From assembly GCF_014145615.1 (NCBI RefSeq), contig NZ_JACIVH010000064.1:1-64000 (forward strand): a DNA stretch of 64,000 nt, read 5' to 3'. Below, piece by piece: positions 54,973 through 63,282 of this stretch (positions within the stretch are counted from its first letter, which is position 1; each line of letters opens with the position of its first letter). A program made the translations under genes and the position numbers. The stretch comes from Limosilactobacillus balticus (lineage in GTDB: Bacteria; Bacillota; Bacilli; Lactobacillales; Lactobacillaceae). The notes beneath the pieces are model-generated. The model was not told where the DNA came from, did no database searches, and saw only the letters and a list, made by a program, of their open reading frames with translations.

Positions 54973-56316
54973 TTATTCTTCGCCCTTAATAACTTTAGTT
55001 CGAGGGTTACTTGGCTTCTTAACTTTGGAAATGACACCTTTTTCTACTAATTCGTCAATTTGAGTTGGATCGTAGCCCAGAGACTTAAGAATTTCCTTAT
55101 TGTTTTCACCAAGATCTGGTGCCCGTTTGTAATCTGGCTTATAGTTAGCAAGAGTAAATGGCAGACCAATTGTCTTGAACTTACCCCGGTTACCACCTTG
55201 ATCAATGGTGACAATTGTTCCATCATCATTAAGGTCCGGATCGTTTTCCAATTCATGCCAGTCAAGAACTGGGCCAACTGGAATTCCGGCGATACCTAAC
55301 TTCTTAGTTAACTCGAACTTATCGTAATTCTTGGTATATGATTCGATTAATGGGTAAAGTTCTTCCTTGTGTAATTGCCGGTTTTGCCAACCTTCGAAGC
55401 GTGGATCAGTAGCCCATTCTGGATGACCCATTGTCTTGGCAATTGTTTCCCAACTCTTGTCACTGTTTTGAACAACAATGTAAACGTAAGCATTTGGATC
55501 ATTTTCCCAACCTTTAGCCTTATAAGTCCAACCAATTACTTGACCACCTTCAGTGTTCTCGGCACGTGGAATAGCTTTACCCCACTTGAAGTTTGGATAA
55601 ACAGCGTAGTGAGGTAAGGCACCTAAGTTGTCTAACATAATTTGGTCACGGAGCTTAATTCGGCAAAGATTAAGAACAGCATCCTGCATTGATTGGTAAA
55701 CGTAAGTCCCTTCACCAGTGTGTTCACGTTGGAGAAGAGCTGCCAAGATGGCGATTGTTAAGTGCATCCCGGAGTTTGAATCACCTAAAGCGGCAGCCGA
55801 TTGGGTTGGAACGTTGTCCTTCCCTTCATTCCAACCAGTTGCAGATGCAGCACCACCAGCTGACTGGGCGACCGGTTCAAAGGCCTTAACATTTTCAAAC
55901 CGTGAACCTTGATTAAAGCCTTTCAATGAAGCCATGATCAAACGTGGATTTAATTTATGAACCTTTTCCCAACCAAAACCAGCCTTTGTAGCTGCTCCTG
56001 GCTTGATGTTTTCAACGAAAATATCAGCCTTCTTCAACAGATCATACATAATCTTTTGGCCTTCAGGAGTCTTAATGTTCAAGGTTAAGGACTTCTTGTT
56101 GGCGTTCAATTGAAGGTAGTAAAGACTCCATGAATCCTTGATATCAAGCAATTCATTCCGGGTTGGATCACCGGTATTAGTCCGTTCGATCTTAATAACG
56201 TCAGCACCTAACCATGCTAAAAGCTGCGTACAGGAAGGTCCGGACTGAACTTGAGTCCAATCAACAACCTTGATTCCTTTTAACGGTGCAAAATTATTTA
56301 TTTTTTCTTCAGTCAT
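54973..56316 (-). CDS. frc: Formyl-CoA:oxalate CoA-transferase
   Basis: 447 residues, class III CoA-transferase. It moves CoA from formyl-CoA to oxalate, making oxalyl-CoA for the decarboxylase encoded upstream. Seen: P-L-K-G-I-K-V-V-D-W, G-A-D-V-I-K-I-E, L-N-A-N-K-K-S, and A-A-L-G-D-S-N-S-G with the catalytic Asp in the G-D-S/N region. ATG 56316 overlaps the oxc stop by 8 bp and has AAAGGAGC. Confidence 0.92.
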   Translation of the reverse strand: MTEEKINNFAPLKGIKVVDWTQVQSGPSCTQLLAWLGADVIKIERTNTGDPTRNELLDIKDSWSLYYLQLNANKKSLTLNIKTPEGQKIMYDLLKKADIFVENIKPGAATKAGFGWEKVHKLNPRLIMASLKGFNQGSRFENVKAFEPVAQSAGGAASATGWNEGKDNVPTQSAAALGDSNSGMHLTIAILAALLQREHTGEGTYVYQSMQDAVLNLCRIKLRDQIMLDNLGALPHYAVYPNFKWGKAIPRAENTEGGQVIGWTYKAKGWENDPNAYVYIVVQNSDKSWETIAKTMGHPEWATDPRFEGWQNRQLHKEELYPLIESYTKNYDKFELTKKLGIAGIPVGPVLDWHELENDPDLNDDGTIVTIDQGGNRGKFKTIGLPFTLANYKPDYKRAPDLGENNKEILKSLGYDPTQIDELVEKGVISKVKKPSNPRTKVIKGEE

Positions 56317-58033
56317 TATGATTGCTCCTTTCAGCTTCTTCAAGCGGTTTCAAATTCAACGCTGGGTTTAAGTTACCAATGTGACCAGATTCCTTACCCA
56401 TTGATGGATCGATCTGAACATTAATCAAGTTTGGTCGACCGGATTCAACAGCTTTGGCAAAAGTATCCTTCATTTCTTGGTAGTTTGATACAAAATAGTT
56501 GTCACCACCAAATGCCTTAGCAATTAAATCATAACGGCCAGTTGGGTCAAGAGTTGTTGGACCTAATTGGTTAGAAACTACTTGACCAACCCCGTTATAA
56601 ATACCACCATTATTAATTACGACAACAGTAATTGGGAGCTTGTAACGGCAAATAGTTTCCATTTCCATCCCATCAAATCCCAAGGCACTATCACCATCAA
56701 GGGCAACAACATGTTTGCCAGTTTCAATAGCTGTAGCAATGGCATAACCCATACCAACACCCATTACACCCCAAGTACCGGTATCAAGACGGTGACGTGG
56801 TAACTGCATTCCAACCATATTCCGACCAATATCCAAGGTATTGGCTCCTTCACTAACAATATAGGTGTCAGGGTGTTCCTTAAAGTATTCAGCGATTGGT
56901 TCAATTGCTCCATAATAGCCAAACTTTGGGTTAGTCTTTCCGGCAGCGATCCGTTCGGCAAACTTAGCATCATTCTTTGCCGTATCTTGGGCAATTTGAT
57001 CTAACCATTCTTCACTTGTATGATAGCCACTTTTAATAATTGCAGGAATAAGTTTAGCTAAGATTGATTGAAGATCACCTTGAAGAGGTGCTGAAATCTT
57101 TTGTGAAGAATCAAATTGAGTAGCATCAATATCAAGTTGAATAAATTTGGCATCTGGATTGAATTGAGGAGCATCACCATAGGAAAGCATCCAGTTAAGC
57201 CGGGCACCAATTAGGATTACGACATCGGCATTCTTCAGTGATAATGAACGAGCAGAAGCGGCTGAATACTTATTGTCATCAGGAACAACACCCTTTGCCA
57301 TTGACATTGGCAAGAATGGAATTCCTGTTTCATTAACCAATTTTTGAACCTGGTCTTCAGTCCGTGCATATGCCGCACCTTTTCCAAGGATAATTAATGG
57401 CTTTTGTGCGTTTTTAATAATATCGACTGCTCGTGATACTGCTTCGTCACTTGGTTCTTGCTTTGGTGCTGGATCAACTAACTTATAGATTCCAGTATCA
57501 GCAGTTGGTGCTTCTTGAGAAATGGTGTCCGCTGGTAAGTCGAGGTAAACACCACCTGGCCGACCAGATACTGCTGTCCGAATTGCTCGAGCAACAGCTA
57601 AGCCAATATCTTCTGCCCGGTCAACCCGGTATGCCTTCTTGCAAAATGGCTTGGCAACATTGTATTGATCAAGCCCTTCATAGTCACCTTGAGAAAGGTC
57701 GATAATGTGCCGTTCAGATGAACCAGAAATCATAATTAATGGAAAACAATTCTTGGTTGCTTGAGCCAATGCTGTTAACCCGTTTAAAAATCCCGGAGCG
57801 GAAACAGTTAAACCAACCCCTGGCTTTTGGGTTAAGTAACCAGCCGCAGCAGCTGCATCGATTGCGGAATCTTCACGCCGGAAGCCGTAGTACTTCATTC
57901 CCCGAAGTTCAGCTAACCGGGCAAAGTCGGTTACTGGAATTCCTACCAGTCCATAAATATTGTTAATTCCATTCTGTTGGAGAGCCTTGATTAACAGGCT
58001 TGCACCAGTTCGTTCTAGAGAATTTTCTGTCAT
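56309..58033 (-). CDS. oxc: Oxalyl-CoA decarboxylase
   Basis: 574 residues, ThDP-dependent; converts oxalyl-CoA to formyl-CoA and CO2. N-terminal G-L-V-G-I-P-V-T-D, catalytic Glu region Y-G-F-R-R-E-D-S-A, and ThDP motif G-D-S-A-L-G-F-D-G-M-E through V-V-I-N-N-G-G. With frc it forms the oxalate catabolic cycle; oxalate decarboxylation also consumes a proton and can support acid tolerance. GAGGAGG site. Confidence 0.95.
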   Translation of the reverse strand: MTENSLERTGASLLIKALQQNGINNIYGLVGIPVTDFARLAELRGMKYYGFRREDSAIDAAAAAGYLTQKPGVGLTVSAPGFLNGLTALAQATKNCFPLIMISGSSERHIIDLSQGDYEGLDQYNVAKPFCKKAYRVDRAEDIGLAVARAIRTAVSGRPGGVYLDLPADTISQEAPTADTGIYKLVDPAPKQEPSDEAVSRAVDIIKNAQKPLIILGKGAAYARTEDQVQKLVNETGIPFLPMSMAKGVVPDDNKYSAASARSLSLKNADVVILIGARLNWMLSYGDAPQFNPDAKFIQLDIDATQFDSSQKISAPLQGDLQSILAKLIPAIIKSGYHTSEEWLDQIAQDTAKNDAKFAERIAAGKTNPKFGYYGAIEPIAEYFKEHPDTYIVSEGANTLDIGRNMVGMQLPRHRLDTGTWGVMGVGMGYAIATAIETGKHVVALDGDSALGFDGMEMETICRYKLPITVVVINNGGIYNGVGQVVSNQLGPTTLDPTGRYDLIAKAFGGDNYFVSNYQEMKDTFAKAVESGRPNLINVQIDPSMGKESGHIGNLNPALNLKPLEEAERSNHND

Positions 58034-58067
58034 AATTATCCTCCTCTAGCCTAAATAACCTTCGTTA

Positions 58068-58128
58068 CAGTGCACTGTTGAATTATTGTATACATCTTAT
58101 TTATAAAACTTTTAATTTGAATTAGCAA
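58068..58128 (-). promoter_or_regulatory. oxc-frc promoter with downstream palindrome
   Basis: Minus strand: TTGCTA (58123-58128), exact 17-bp spacer, TATAAA (58100-58105). A perfect 12-bp palindrome ACAGTGCACTGT (58068-58079) lies in the leader and may be an operator. Confidence 0.65.
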
Positions 58129-58221
58129 ATTATTTTGTTTATTTCTTGCTTATTTTTGTTAAATGATTCATATTAAATGTGTGTACAAGCAATTAATTTT
58201 TTTATAAGGAGGTTGAAAATT

Positions 58222-59400
58222 ATGGTTAGTATCCTTATCGATGATATTATTCCGATATTGGTAATCATGCTATTAGGATACCTTTGTGGTAAATTCTATT
58301 ATTTTGATAATGATCAACGGCAAGGACTAAATAAATTAGTTCTAAATATTGCTTTACCAGCGGCGCTATTCATTTCAATCGTTAAAGCAACGCGTTTGAT
58401 GTTCGCTCAAGATATCGTTCTTACATTAATATCAATTATCGGGGTTGTTGGTCTTTTTATGCTTAGTTTTTACTTGGATAAATTATTTTTTCACCGTTCA
58501 ACCCAACAAGCTGCTGTCTGTGCACTAATTGCCGGATCGCCAACAATTGGTTTCCTTGGATTTGCGGTTTTAGACCCTATTTACGGAAACACAGTTACTA
58601 CTAACCTTGTTATTGGGATTGTTTCAATTGTGGTTAATGCTATTACGATCCCTCTTGGCTTGGCACTAATTAATCGTGGTCAAGATATTACCAAGAAGAA
58701 AGCTCAGGCCACGAATACACCTGGTACAAAAATAAAAGTTGAACAAGTAACTGGCAAGGGAATTCATAAGGCAACTAAGAAAGTCATGGTAACCATTCCT
58801 GATGGTGTACCGGTTACCGATGCCGAAGCAAGGGCATTGGAAGAAAAGGGATTAGATCGGGAAATCGATTTAGCTCGTGCCGAAATTGCCAATCATGCAA
58901 ATACTAACCATAAGCCAATGAATTCAACTCTAAAGTCAATCCTAAACGCTATTAAACAACCTGTTGCCGCTGCACCTCTTTTGGCTGTTATCTTTGTTTT
59001 AGTCGGAATTCATATTCCAAGTTCATGGGCCCCTACTTTTGATTTAATTGCAAAAGCAAATGCTGGTGTAGCCGTTCTTGCCGCCGGACTCGCCTTAGCA
59101 ACTGTTAAATTCTCCGTTGATAGAGAAGTTATCTGGAATACCTTCTTCCGACTATTTTTTACTCCAGCAATAATTGTTGCTGCTGCCTATATTTGCGGAA
59201 TGGGAACTGACCCAGAAAAAATTTCTATGCTTTGTTTAGCTACGGGGTTACCACCTGCATTTTCTGGAATTATCATTTCAAGCCGTTACAATATTTACGT
59301 CAAGGAAGGGGCTAGTTCTGTTGCTGTTTCAACAGTTGCTTTCGCTGCGAGTTGTGTCTTCTGGATTTGGCTCTTACCAATCTTAGCTCATATGTTCTAG
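58222..59400 (+). CDS. AEC-family transporter, probable oxalate/formate permease
   Basis: 392 residues, about ten membrane segments in two halves (I-I-P-I-L-V-I-M-L-L-G-Y-L and A-A-P-L-L-A-V-I-F-V-L) split by a long charged central loop (about 160-250). AEC (auxin efflux carrier) family. Divergent from oxc-frc across a shared promoter region, which suggests oxalate uptake or formate export. AAGGAGG fixes ATG 58222. Confidence 0.82.
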   Translation: MVSILIDDIIPILVIMLLGYLCGKFYYFDNDQRQGLNKLVLNIALPAALFISIVKATRLMFAQDIVLTLISIIGVVGLFMLSFYLDKLFFHRSTQQAAVCALIAGSPTIGFLGFAVLDPIYGNTVTTNLVIGIVSIVVNAITIPLGLALINRGQDITKKKAQATNTPGTKIKVEQVTGKGIHKATKKVMVTIPDGVPVTDAEARALEEKGLDREIDLARAEIANHANTNHKPMNSTLKSILNAIKQPVAAAPLLAVIFVLVGIHIPSSWAPTFDLIAKANAGVAVLAAGLALATVKFSVDREVIWNTFFRLFFTPAIIVAAAYICGMGTDPEKISMLCLATGLPPAFSGIIISSRYNIYVKEGASSVAVSTVAFAASCVFWIWLLPILAHMF

Positions 59401-59512
59401 AACATAACTGAGCGTAATTAATGCAAAACTAAATAGATATCTGTCAACAGATATTGAGTACTCATATTTAGCTTTTAATAGGTTCATGGTAGATGATTTC
59501 AAAAAAGAAAGA

Positions 59513-59579
59513 CAAACAGGTGGTTGCTATTTCGGGCATTTGCTCTATTCACGTACTCAACTAAATCTAAAGACATTAA
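59513..59579 (-). repeat. Dispersed intergenic repeat, copy 2
   Basis: Inverted relative of 268-335, about 80% alike by eye. The upstream bases (ATATCTGTC near 59440) also match the first copy. Confidence 0.7.
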
Positions 59580-59632
59580 TTAAAAAGATTCATTCGAAAA
59601 TTTTAAAGTTTCCGAATGAACCTTTTTAATTT
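59580..59632. terminator. Bidirectional terminator
   Basis: Stem TTCATTCG/CGAATGAA, flanked by A5 and T5, between convergent transporter and nuclease genes. Confidence 0.8.
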
Positions 59633-59676
59633 GAGCACTTATATTACAGTCCTACTTTTAGTCACCATAGACTTAA

Positions 59677-60531
59677 CTAATTCGTATTCACTTGTGTTAC
59701 TGCCCCTGTTGCATAATTTATACTAATATTACGCTGTACATTGGGGACGAAGACGTTGTACTGCAAACTGCCATCCTTTGACTTGGCCTCAATATGGGCA
59801 CCAGAAGGCACTAAATTATTACCATCATATACATCAGTTACCCGATAACGAACTTGTTTGTTTTGGTCAAGAGCTTTTCGCACTAAACCTTCATAGTAGT
59901 TCTGCCCAGTTGATGTACTGCTTCGGGCTTCATTGGCCCAAGCAGTTTGAGTTGCAATATTAGCCGGGTTTGACTCCGAAGCATTAAAGCCACGGATACC
60001 ACCTACTAATGCATAGCCTAATAAGTGACCGCGATCGTAAGCATGGGAGATTCCGCCCTTCAAATTGTGGGCTTGTAAAAATCCAGCGGGCTTCCAATTA
60101 GTGGCCCCGTTTCCAGTTTCATTTCGATTACGGTACTGTCGTGTTGTTCGATTGAGCCACGCGTCACCTTGCCATGCTCGACCTTGCGAATCACGTCGAT
60201 TAACTGCGTACGGTGCGTTATTAATATTTGCGTTCAGCGCCGTCCGATTGTTATTTAAAATAAATGCTCCGTAACCATTCCATTTTATATCAGATGTTCC
60301 TAACTGCTGACGGACGCCATTAGAAAGAACACTCGTGGCCTGCTCTTGAGTTGGCGGCGTAAAAGAAGATGATCGATTATTATTGCTAGAATGGCGCCAA
60401 GACGCTACCCGTTGGATCCCCTGCGGTAAGGTACTTCCCTTATCAGATGGCTGGGAAAAACTACCAATGCCGAGAATCGCTACTAAAGCTAAAAGTAAAT
60501 ACTGAGTCTTTTTATTGAATCGAAATCGCAT
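59677..60531 (-). CDS. Exported DNA/RNA non-specific endonuclease
   Basis: 284 residues. Signal/anchor helix (Y-L-L-L-A-L-V-A-I-L-G-I-G), Ser/Thr-rich linker and nuclease domain with the DRGH motif (166-169) in Y-D-R-G-H-L-L-G and the following N-P-A-N-I-A-T-Q-T-A-W-A-N metal-binding Asn. Matches streptococcal EndA / lactobacillal surface nucleases; could scavenge nucleotides or cut extracellular DNA. Confidence 0.9.
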   Translation of the reverse strand: MRFRFNKKTQYLLLALVAILGIGSFSQPSDKGSTLPQGIQRVASWRHSSNNNRSSSFTPPTQEQATSVLSNGVRQQLGTSDIKWNGYGAFILNNNRTALNANINNAPYAVNRRDSQGRAWQGDAWLNRTTRQYRNRNETGNGATNWKPAGFLQAHNLKGGISHAYDRGHLLGYALVGGIRGFNASESNPANIATQTAWANEARSSTSTGQNYYEGLVRKALDQNKQVRYRVTDVYDGNNLVPSGAHIEAKSKDGSLQYNVFVPNVQRNISINYATGAVTQVNTN

Positions 60532-60598
60532 GTTTCTAAAATACCTTTCCTCTTAAACGTATGTTCGTAGAAGTATTTTATCATTTTAAGCGATAAAA

Positions 60599-60637
60599 GA
60601 AAATACTCCCAAAACAATCTGTTTCGAGAGTACTTAT
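60599..60637 (-). terminator. Terminator of the permease gene
   Basis: Stem AGTACTC.../...GAGTATT with a T-rich tail on the minus strand, just past the permease stop. Confidence 0.65.
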
Positions 60638-60640
60638 TCT

Positions 60641-62032
60641 TTATGCTAATTTATCTTGGCGCCGAGTTCTTAACTTATAGATAATACTCATGATAATTAA
60701 GAAGACTGCTCCAACACTAACTGAAATCCGTGTATCTGGATTAAAGAACATAAACAGTAAGATAACACTTAACGCAATCAAACTAAAGTAGTTATATGCT
60801 GGATAAAATGGCATCTTGAATGGGTGGTCCTTTAATTCAGCCGGATTATTACGCCGGAAGTTTAATTCTGAAATCAGAATAATAAACCATGGTACCATCC
60901 CAGGAAGGACACTTGAACTATATACAATCACGAAGACATTAGCAGAGGCCGCATTAAACATTGACAGAAGCATATTAACAATAAACCCAAGGAAAATCCA
61001 AAATGCAATTGTTAAGATAGCAACGTTCGGTACAACCCGCTTTGACAATTTACTAAATACCTTAGGAACTTCACCATCAACTGAAAGCTTAAAAAGCATC
61101 CGACTAGCACTGTAAATTCCTGAGTTGGCACCAGACAAAGCAGCAGTCAGAACAACAAAGTTAATGATTCCAGCTGCACCAGTAATACCAACTTTAGTAA
61201 ATGTCTCAACGAATGGGGAACCGACTGCTTTTAACTCGTCCCATGGATAAATGGAAACGATAACGAAGATTGCCCCAATATAGAAAATTAAAATCCGCCA
61301 AATAACAGATTTGACTGATTTAACAATCGCATGGCGTGGTGATGCCGCTTCACCAGCGGTAATACCAAGCAATTCAATTCCTTGATAGGATCCAGCAATC
61401 ACAGATAGTGAAAACATGAACCCCATGAATCCGCCAGTAAAGAATCCACCGTGTGACCATAAATTGGAAATTCCAACTGGATGCCAATTGTTACCCAACC
61501 CAAGGACAATTACTAACAATCCAAGAATGATCATAACAATAATCGTAACAACTTTAATCATCGCAAACCAAAATTCCAACCGGCCATATGCCTTAGCAGA
61601 TGCAAGATTCGCAAGAGTTAAGATAACAATCATTACTAACCCTGAAATCCAATCCGGTAAATTAGGCCACCAATAATTAAGATATTGACTCATGGCAATA
61701 ATGTCTGAAATACCAACAATGATAAACTGAAAGACGTTACTCCACTTTGTCAGGTATCCAGCTAAGGGATGAATATATTTAGAACCATAGTCCGCAAAGG
61801 AACCAGTTCCTGGACTGATATAGATCATTTCCCCTAATGCCCGCATAACACCATACAGGACTAATCCTACAAAGGCATATGCTAATAGGACAGAAGGACC
61901 AGTCCATTTAATAGTTGATGTGGCTCCCATGAAAAGACCACTACCAATTGTCCCACCAATTGCAATCATTTCCATTTGTCCGGGAGTCATTGTCCGATTT
62001 AATTTAACTTCATTTTTCTGATTATCCATCAT
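60641..62032 (-). CDS. APC-superfamily amino-acid permease (AAT type)
   Basis: 463 residues, twelve membrane segments. N-terminal A-I-G-G-T-I-G-S-G-L-F-M-G and the G-S-F-A-D-Y-G loop are AAT/APC hallmarks. No residue set tells the substrate, but the Thr-rich leader peptide upstream suggests threonine (and perhaps serine). Transcription is controlled by the attenuator at 62050-62187. Confidence 0.9.
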   Translation of the reverse strand: MMDNQKNEVKLNRTMTPGQMEMIAIGGTIGSGLFMGATSTIKWTGPSVLLAYAFVGLVLYGVMRALGEMIYISPGTGSFADYGSKYIHPLAGYLTKWSNVFQFIIVGISDIIAMSQYLNYWWPNLPDWISGLVMIVILTLANLASAKAYGRLEFWFAMIKVVTIIVMIILGLLVIVLGLGNNWHPVGISNLWSHGGFFTGGFMGFMFSLSVIAGSYQGIELLGITAGEAASPRHAIVKSVKSVIWRILIFYIGAIFVIVSIYPWDELKAVGSPFVETFTKVGITGAAGIINFVVLTAALSGANSGIYSASRMLFKLSVDGEVPKVFSKLSKRVVPNVAILTIAFWIFLGFIVNMLLSMFNAASANVFVIVYSSSVLPGMVPWFIILISELNFRRNNPAELKDHPFKMPFYPAYNYFSLIALSVILLFMFFNPDTRISVSVGAVFLIIMSIIYKLRTRRQDKLA

Positions 62033-62049
62033 TCTAACCTCACTTTAAA

Positions 62050-62187
62050 TAAAAAAGCTACCCAAAATGTCCCTATTCAACCCTTGTCAATTTTTGATAA
62101 GTGGTTGAGGCATCTTGAATAGCTATTGCTAACAGATTTAAGAGATATTAAAACTACTCAACCACAGTAATTGTTGTTGTGGTTGAG
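62050..62187 (-). promoter_or_regulatory. Threonine-type attenuator: pause, antiterminator and terminator helices
   Basis: In the leftward transcript, region 1 CUCAACCACA pairs perfectly over 10 bp with region 2 UGUGGUUGAG (62157-62187). Region 2 can instead pair over 9 bp with region 3 CUCAACCAC (62101-62109). Region 3 also sits in the terminator: AGCUAUUC...GGGUAGCU with U6 after it (with inner UCAACC/GGUUGA). The alternative 1:2 plus 3:4 or 2:3 states are those of classical leader-peptide attenuation. Confidence 0.85.
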
Positions 62188-62231
62188 GTGGAGGTTAGGT
62201 GATGAATAATCGATTCATTGTAAATTTGCAT
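62154..62231 (-). CDS. Threonine-rich leader peptide
   Basis: 25 codons with a TGGAGGA site 8 nt before ATG. The peptide starts M-Q-I-Y-N-E-S-I-I-H-H-L and then has seven Thr in ten residues (T-S-T-S-T-T-T-T-I-T) before V-V-E and stop. The Thr codons overlie region 1 of the attenuator. When charged tRNA-Thr is scarce, the ribosome should stall here and let the antiterminator form. Confidence 0.85.
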   Translation of the reverse strand: MQIYNESIIHHLTSTSTTTTITVVE

Positions 62232-62318
62232 TTTAATTTCCTCCATTTCGCTTTTCAATGACATTAGAATACTATTAGAAAATTAAAAATGCAAGTCCTT
62301 TTAGCAAGTTTTTTGGTT

Positions 62319-63158
62319 TTATTTCTTTTTATGCGCTTTTTTTAACGAAAAAAGACTCATCCCCGCAACCATTACTATTATCCCTAAACCGAAGAAAGTT
62401 GTTAAATTATCGGTCTCATTTCCCGTCTGTGGAAGTGTTTGCTGGTCAGCGCTATCGTTTTTACGTGAATTTCGATGTGAACGATTTAGTCGATTATTAA
62501 TATCTTTTATCCGTTGATGCAAATTTTGCTGTTTTCTTGTATTATTTACCTCCCCGTAATTTTCTCCGACCTGATTATCATCCCCCGGATCTTCTTCCAT
62601 GGGAGAATTGTCCTGCGAAGCTTGCTTTTCCGCTTTTTCCTTCTCACCTGTATTAACTTTATTCTCTTTTGCTTGTTCCTCTCCCTTCTTTTCTTCTAAA
62701 GTATTTTCTTCGCTATCCTTTCTAGCTCCTTCATCTTTATTAAGTGGCCGATAATAAACATCTATTGTGCTTTTTAATTGTGATAGATCCTCTATTTCTG
62801 TAGTAGTTGGAACCTTATCAATTGATGGCGTAAAACCAGCTTGCTCAGGGATGTTAACTTCTTCAAAGGGTTCAAGAATCCATCGTGCCTTGTTGGTTGG
62901 GTCATTCGATACTTCACGGTGAGCATAAGACATTTGTTCCACTTTTTGAACCTCATTTAAGAGATGAAAATAGATTACGCGTTTAATTTGGATTCGTTCT
63001 TTCTGATTGTTTGTGTTAGGTACGGAATGCACAATTGGTTCTTGGGTTGCAGCTAAAACTGGTGGAGTATTTAACGATAGCGAAAGGATCGTTGACGCTG
63101 TCGCTAAGCCTACTAAGTAAGTGTTTCGCAATATACGATGGTGGTTTAAATGAATCAT
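62319..63158 (-). CDS. LPXTG-anchored surface protein
   Basis: 279 residues. Signal peptide (about 1-37, ending V-L-A-A-T), a MucBP/mub-like short domain (about 60-140: R-V-I-Y-F-H-L-L-N, W-I-L-E-P-F-E), a charged Lys/Glu/Asn linker, and the sorting signal L-P-Q-T-G, membrane helix and K-K-A-H-K-K-K tail. Covalently wall-bound by sortase; a small mucus-binding-type or truncated adhesin. Confidence 0.88.
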   Translation of the reverse strand: MIHLNHHRILRNTYLVGLATASTILSLSLNTPPVLAATQEPIVHSVPNTNNQKERIQIKRVIYFHLLNEVQKVEQMSYAHREVSNDPTNKARWILEPFEEVNIPEQAGFTPSIDKVPTTTEIEDLSQLKSTIDVYYRPLNKDEGARKDSEENTLEEKKGEEQAKENKVNTGEKEKAEKQASQDNSPMEEDPGDDNQVGENYGEVNNTRKQQNLHQRIKDINNRLNRSHRNSRKNDSADQQTLPQTGNETDNLTTFFGLGIIVMVAGMSLFSLKKAHKKK

Positions 63159-63228
63159 ATTATCTCGCTCCTCTTTTGTATACTCTTTAATATATATACG
63201 TAAAAAGAAGCAATTCGCATTTTTTAAT

Positions 63229-63275
63229 CAAAAAAGCTATCATCTACAAGTAATCCTTACCTGCGATGACAGCTC
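63229..63275 (-). terminator. Terminator of the Dxs-like gene
   Basis: Stem AGCTGTCAT/ATGATAGCT with one mismatch and T6 on the minus strand, just past the stop at 63283. Confidence 0.75.
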
Positions 63276-63282
63276 TGTTAAC

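Noticed and set aside
62040-62280. T-box riboswitch upstream of the permease
   Set aside because: No AGGGUGGNACCGCG-type antiterminator sequence; the Thr-rich peptide and competing helices explain the region better.
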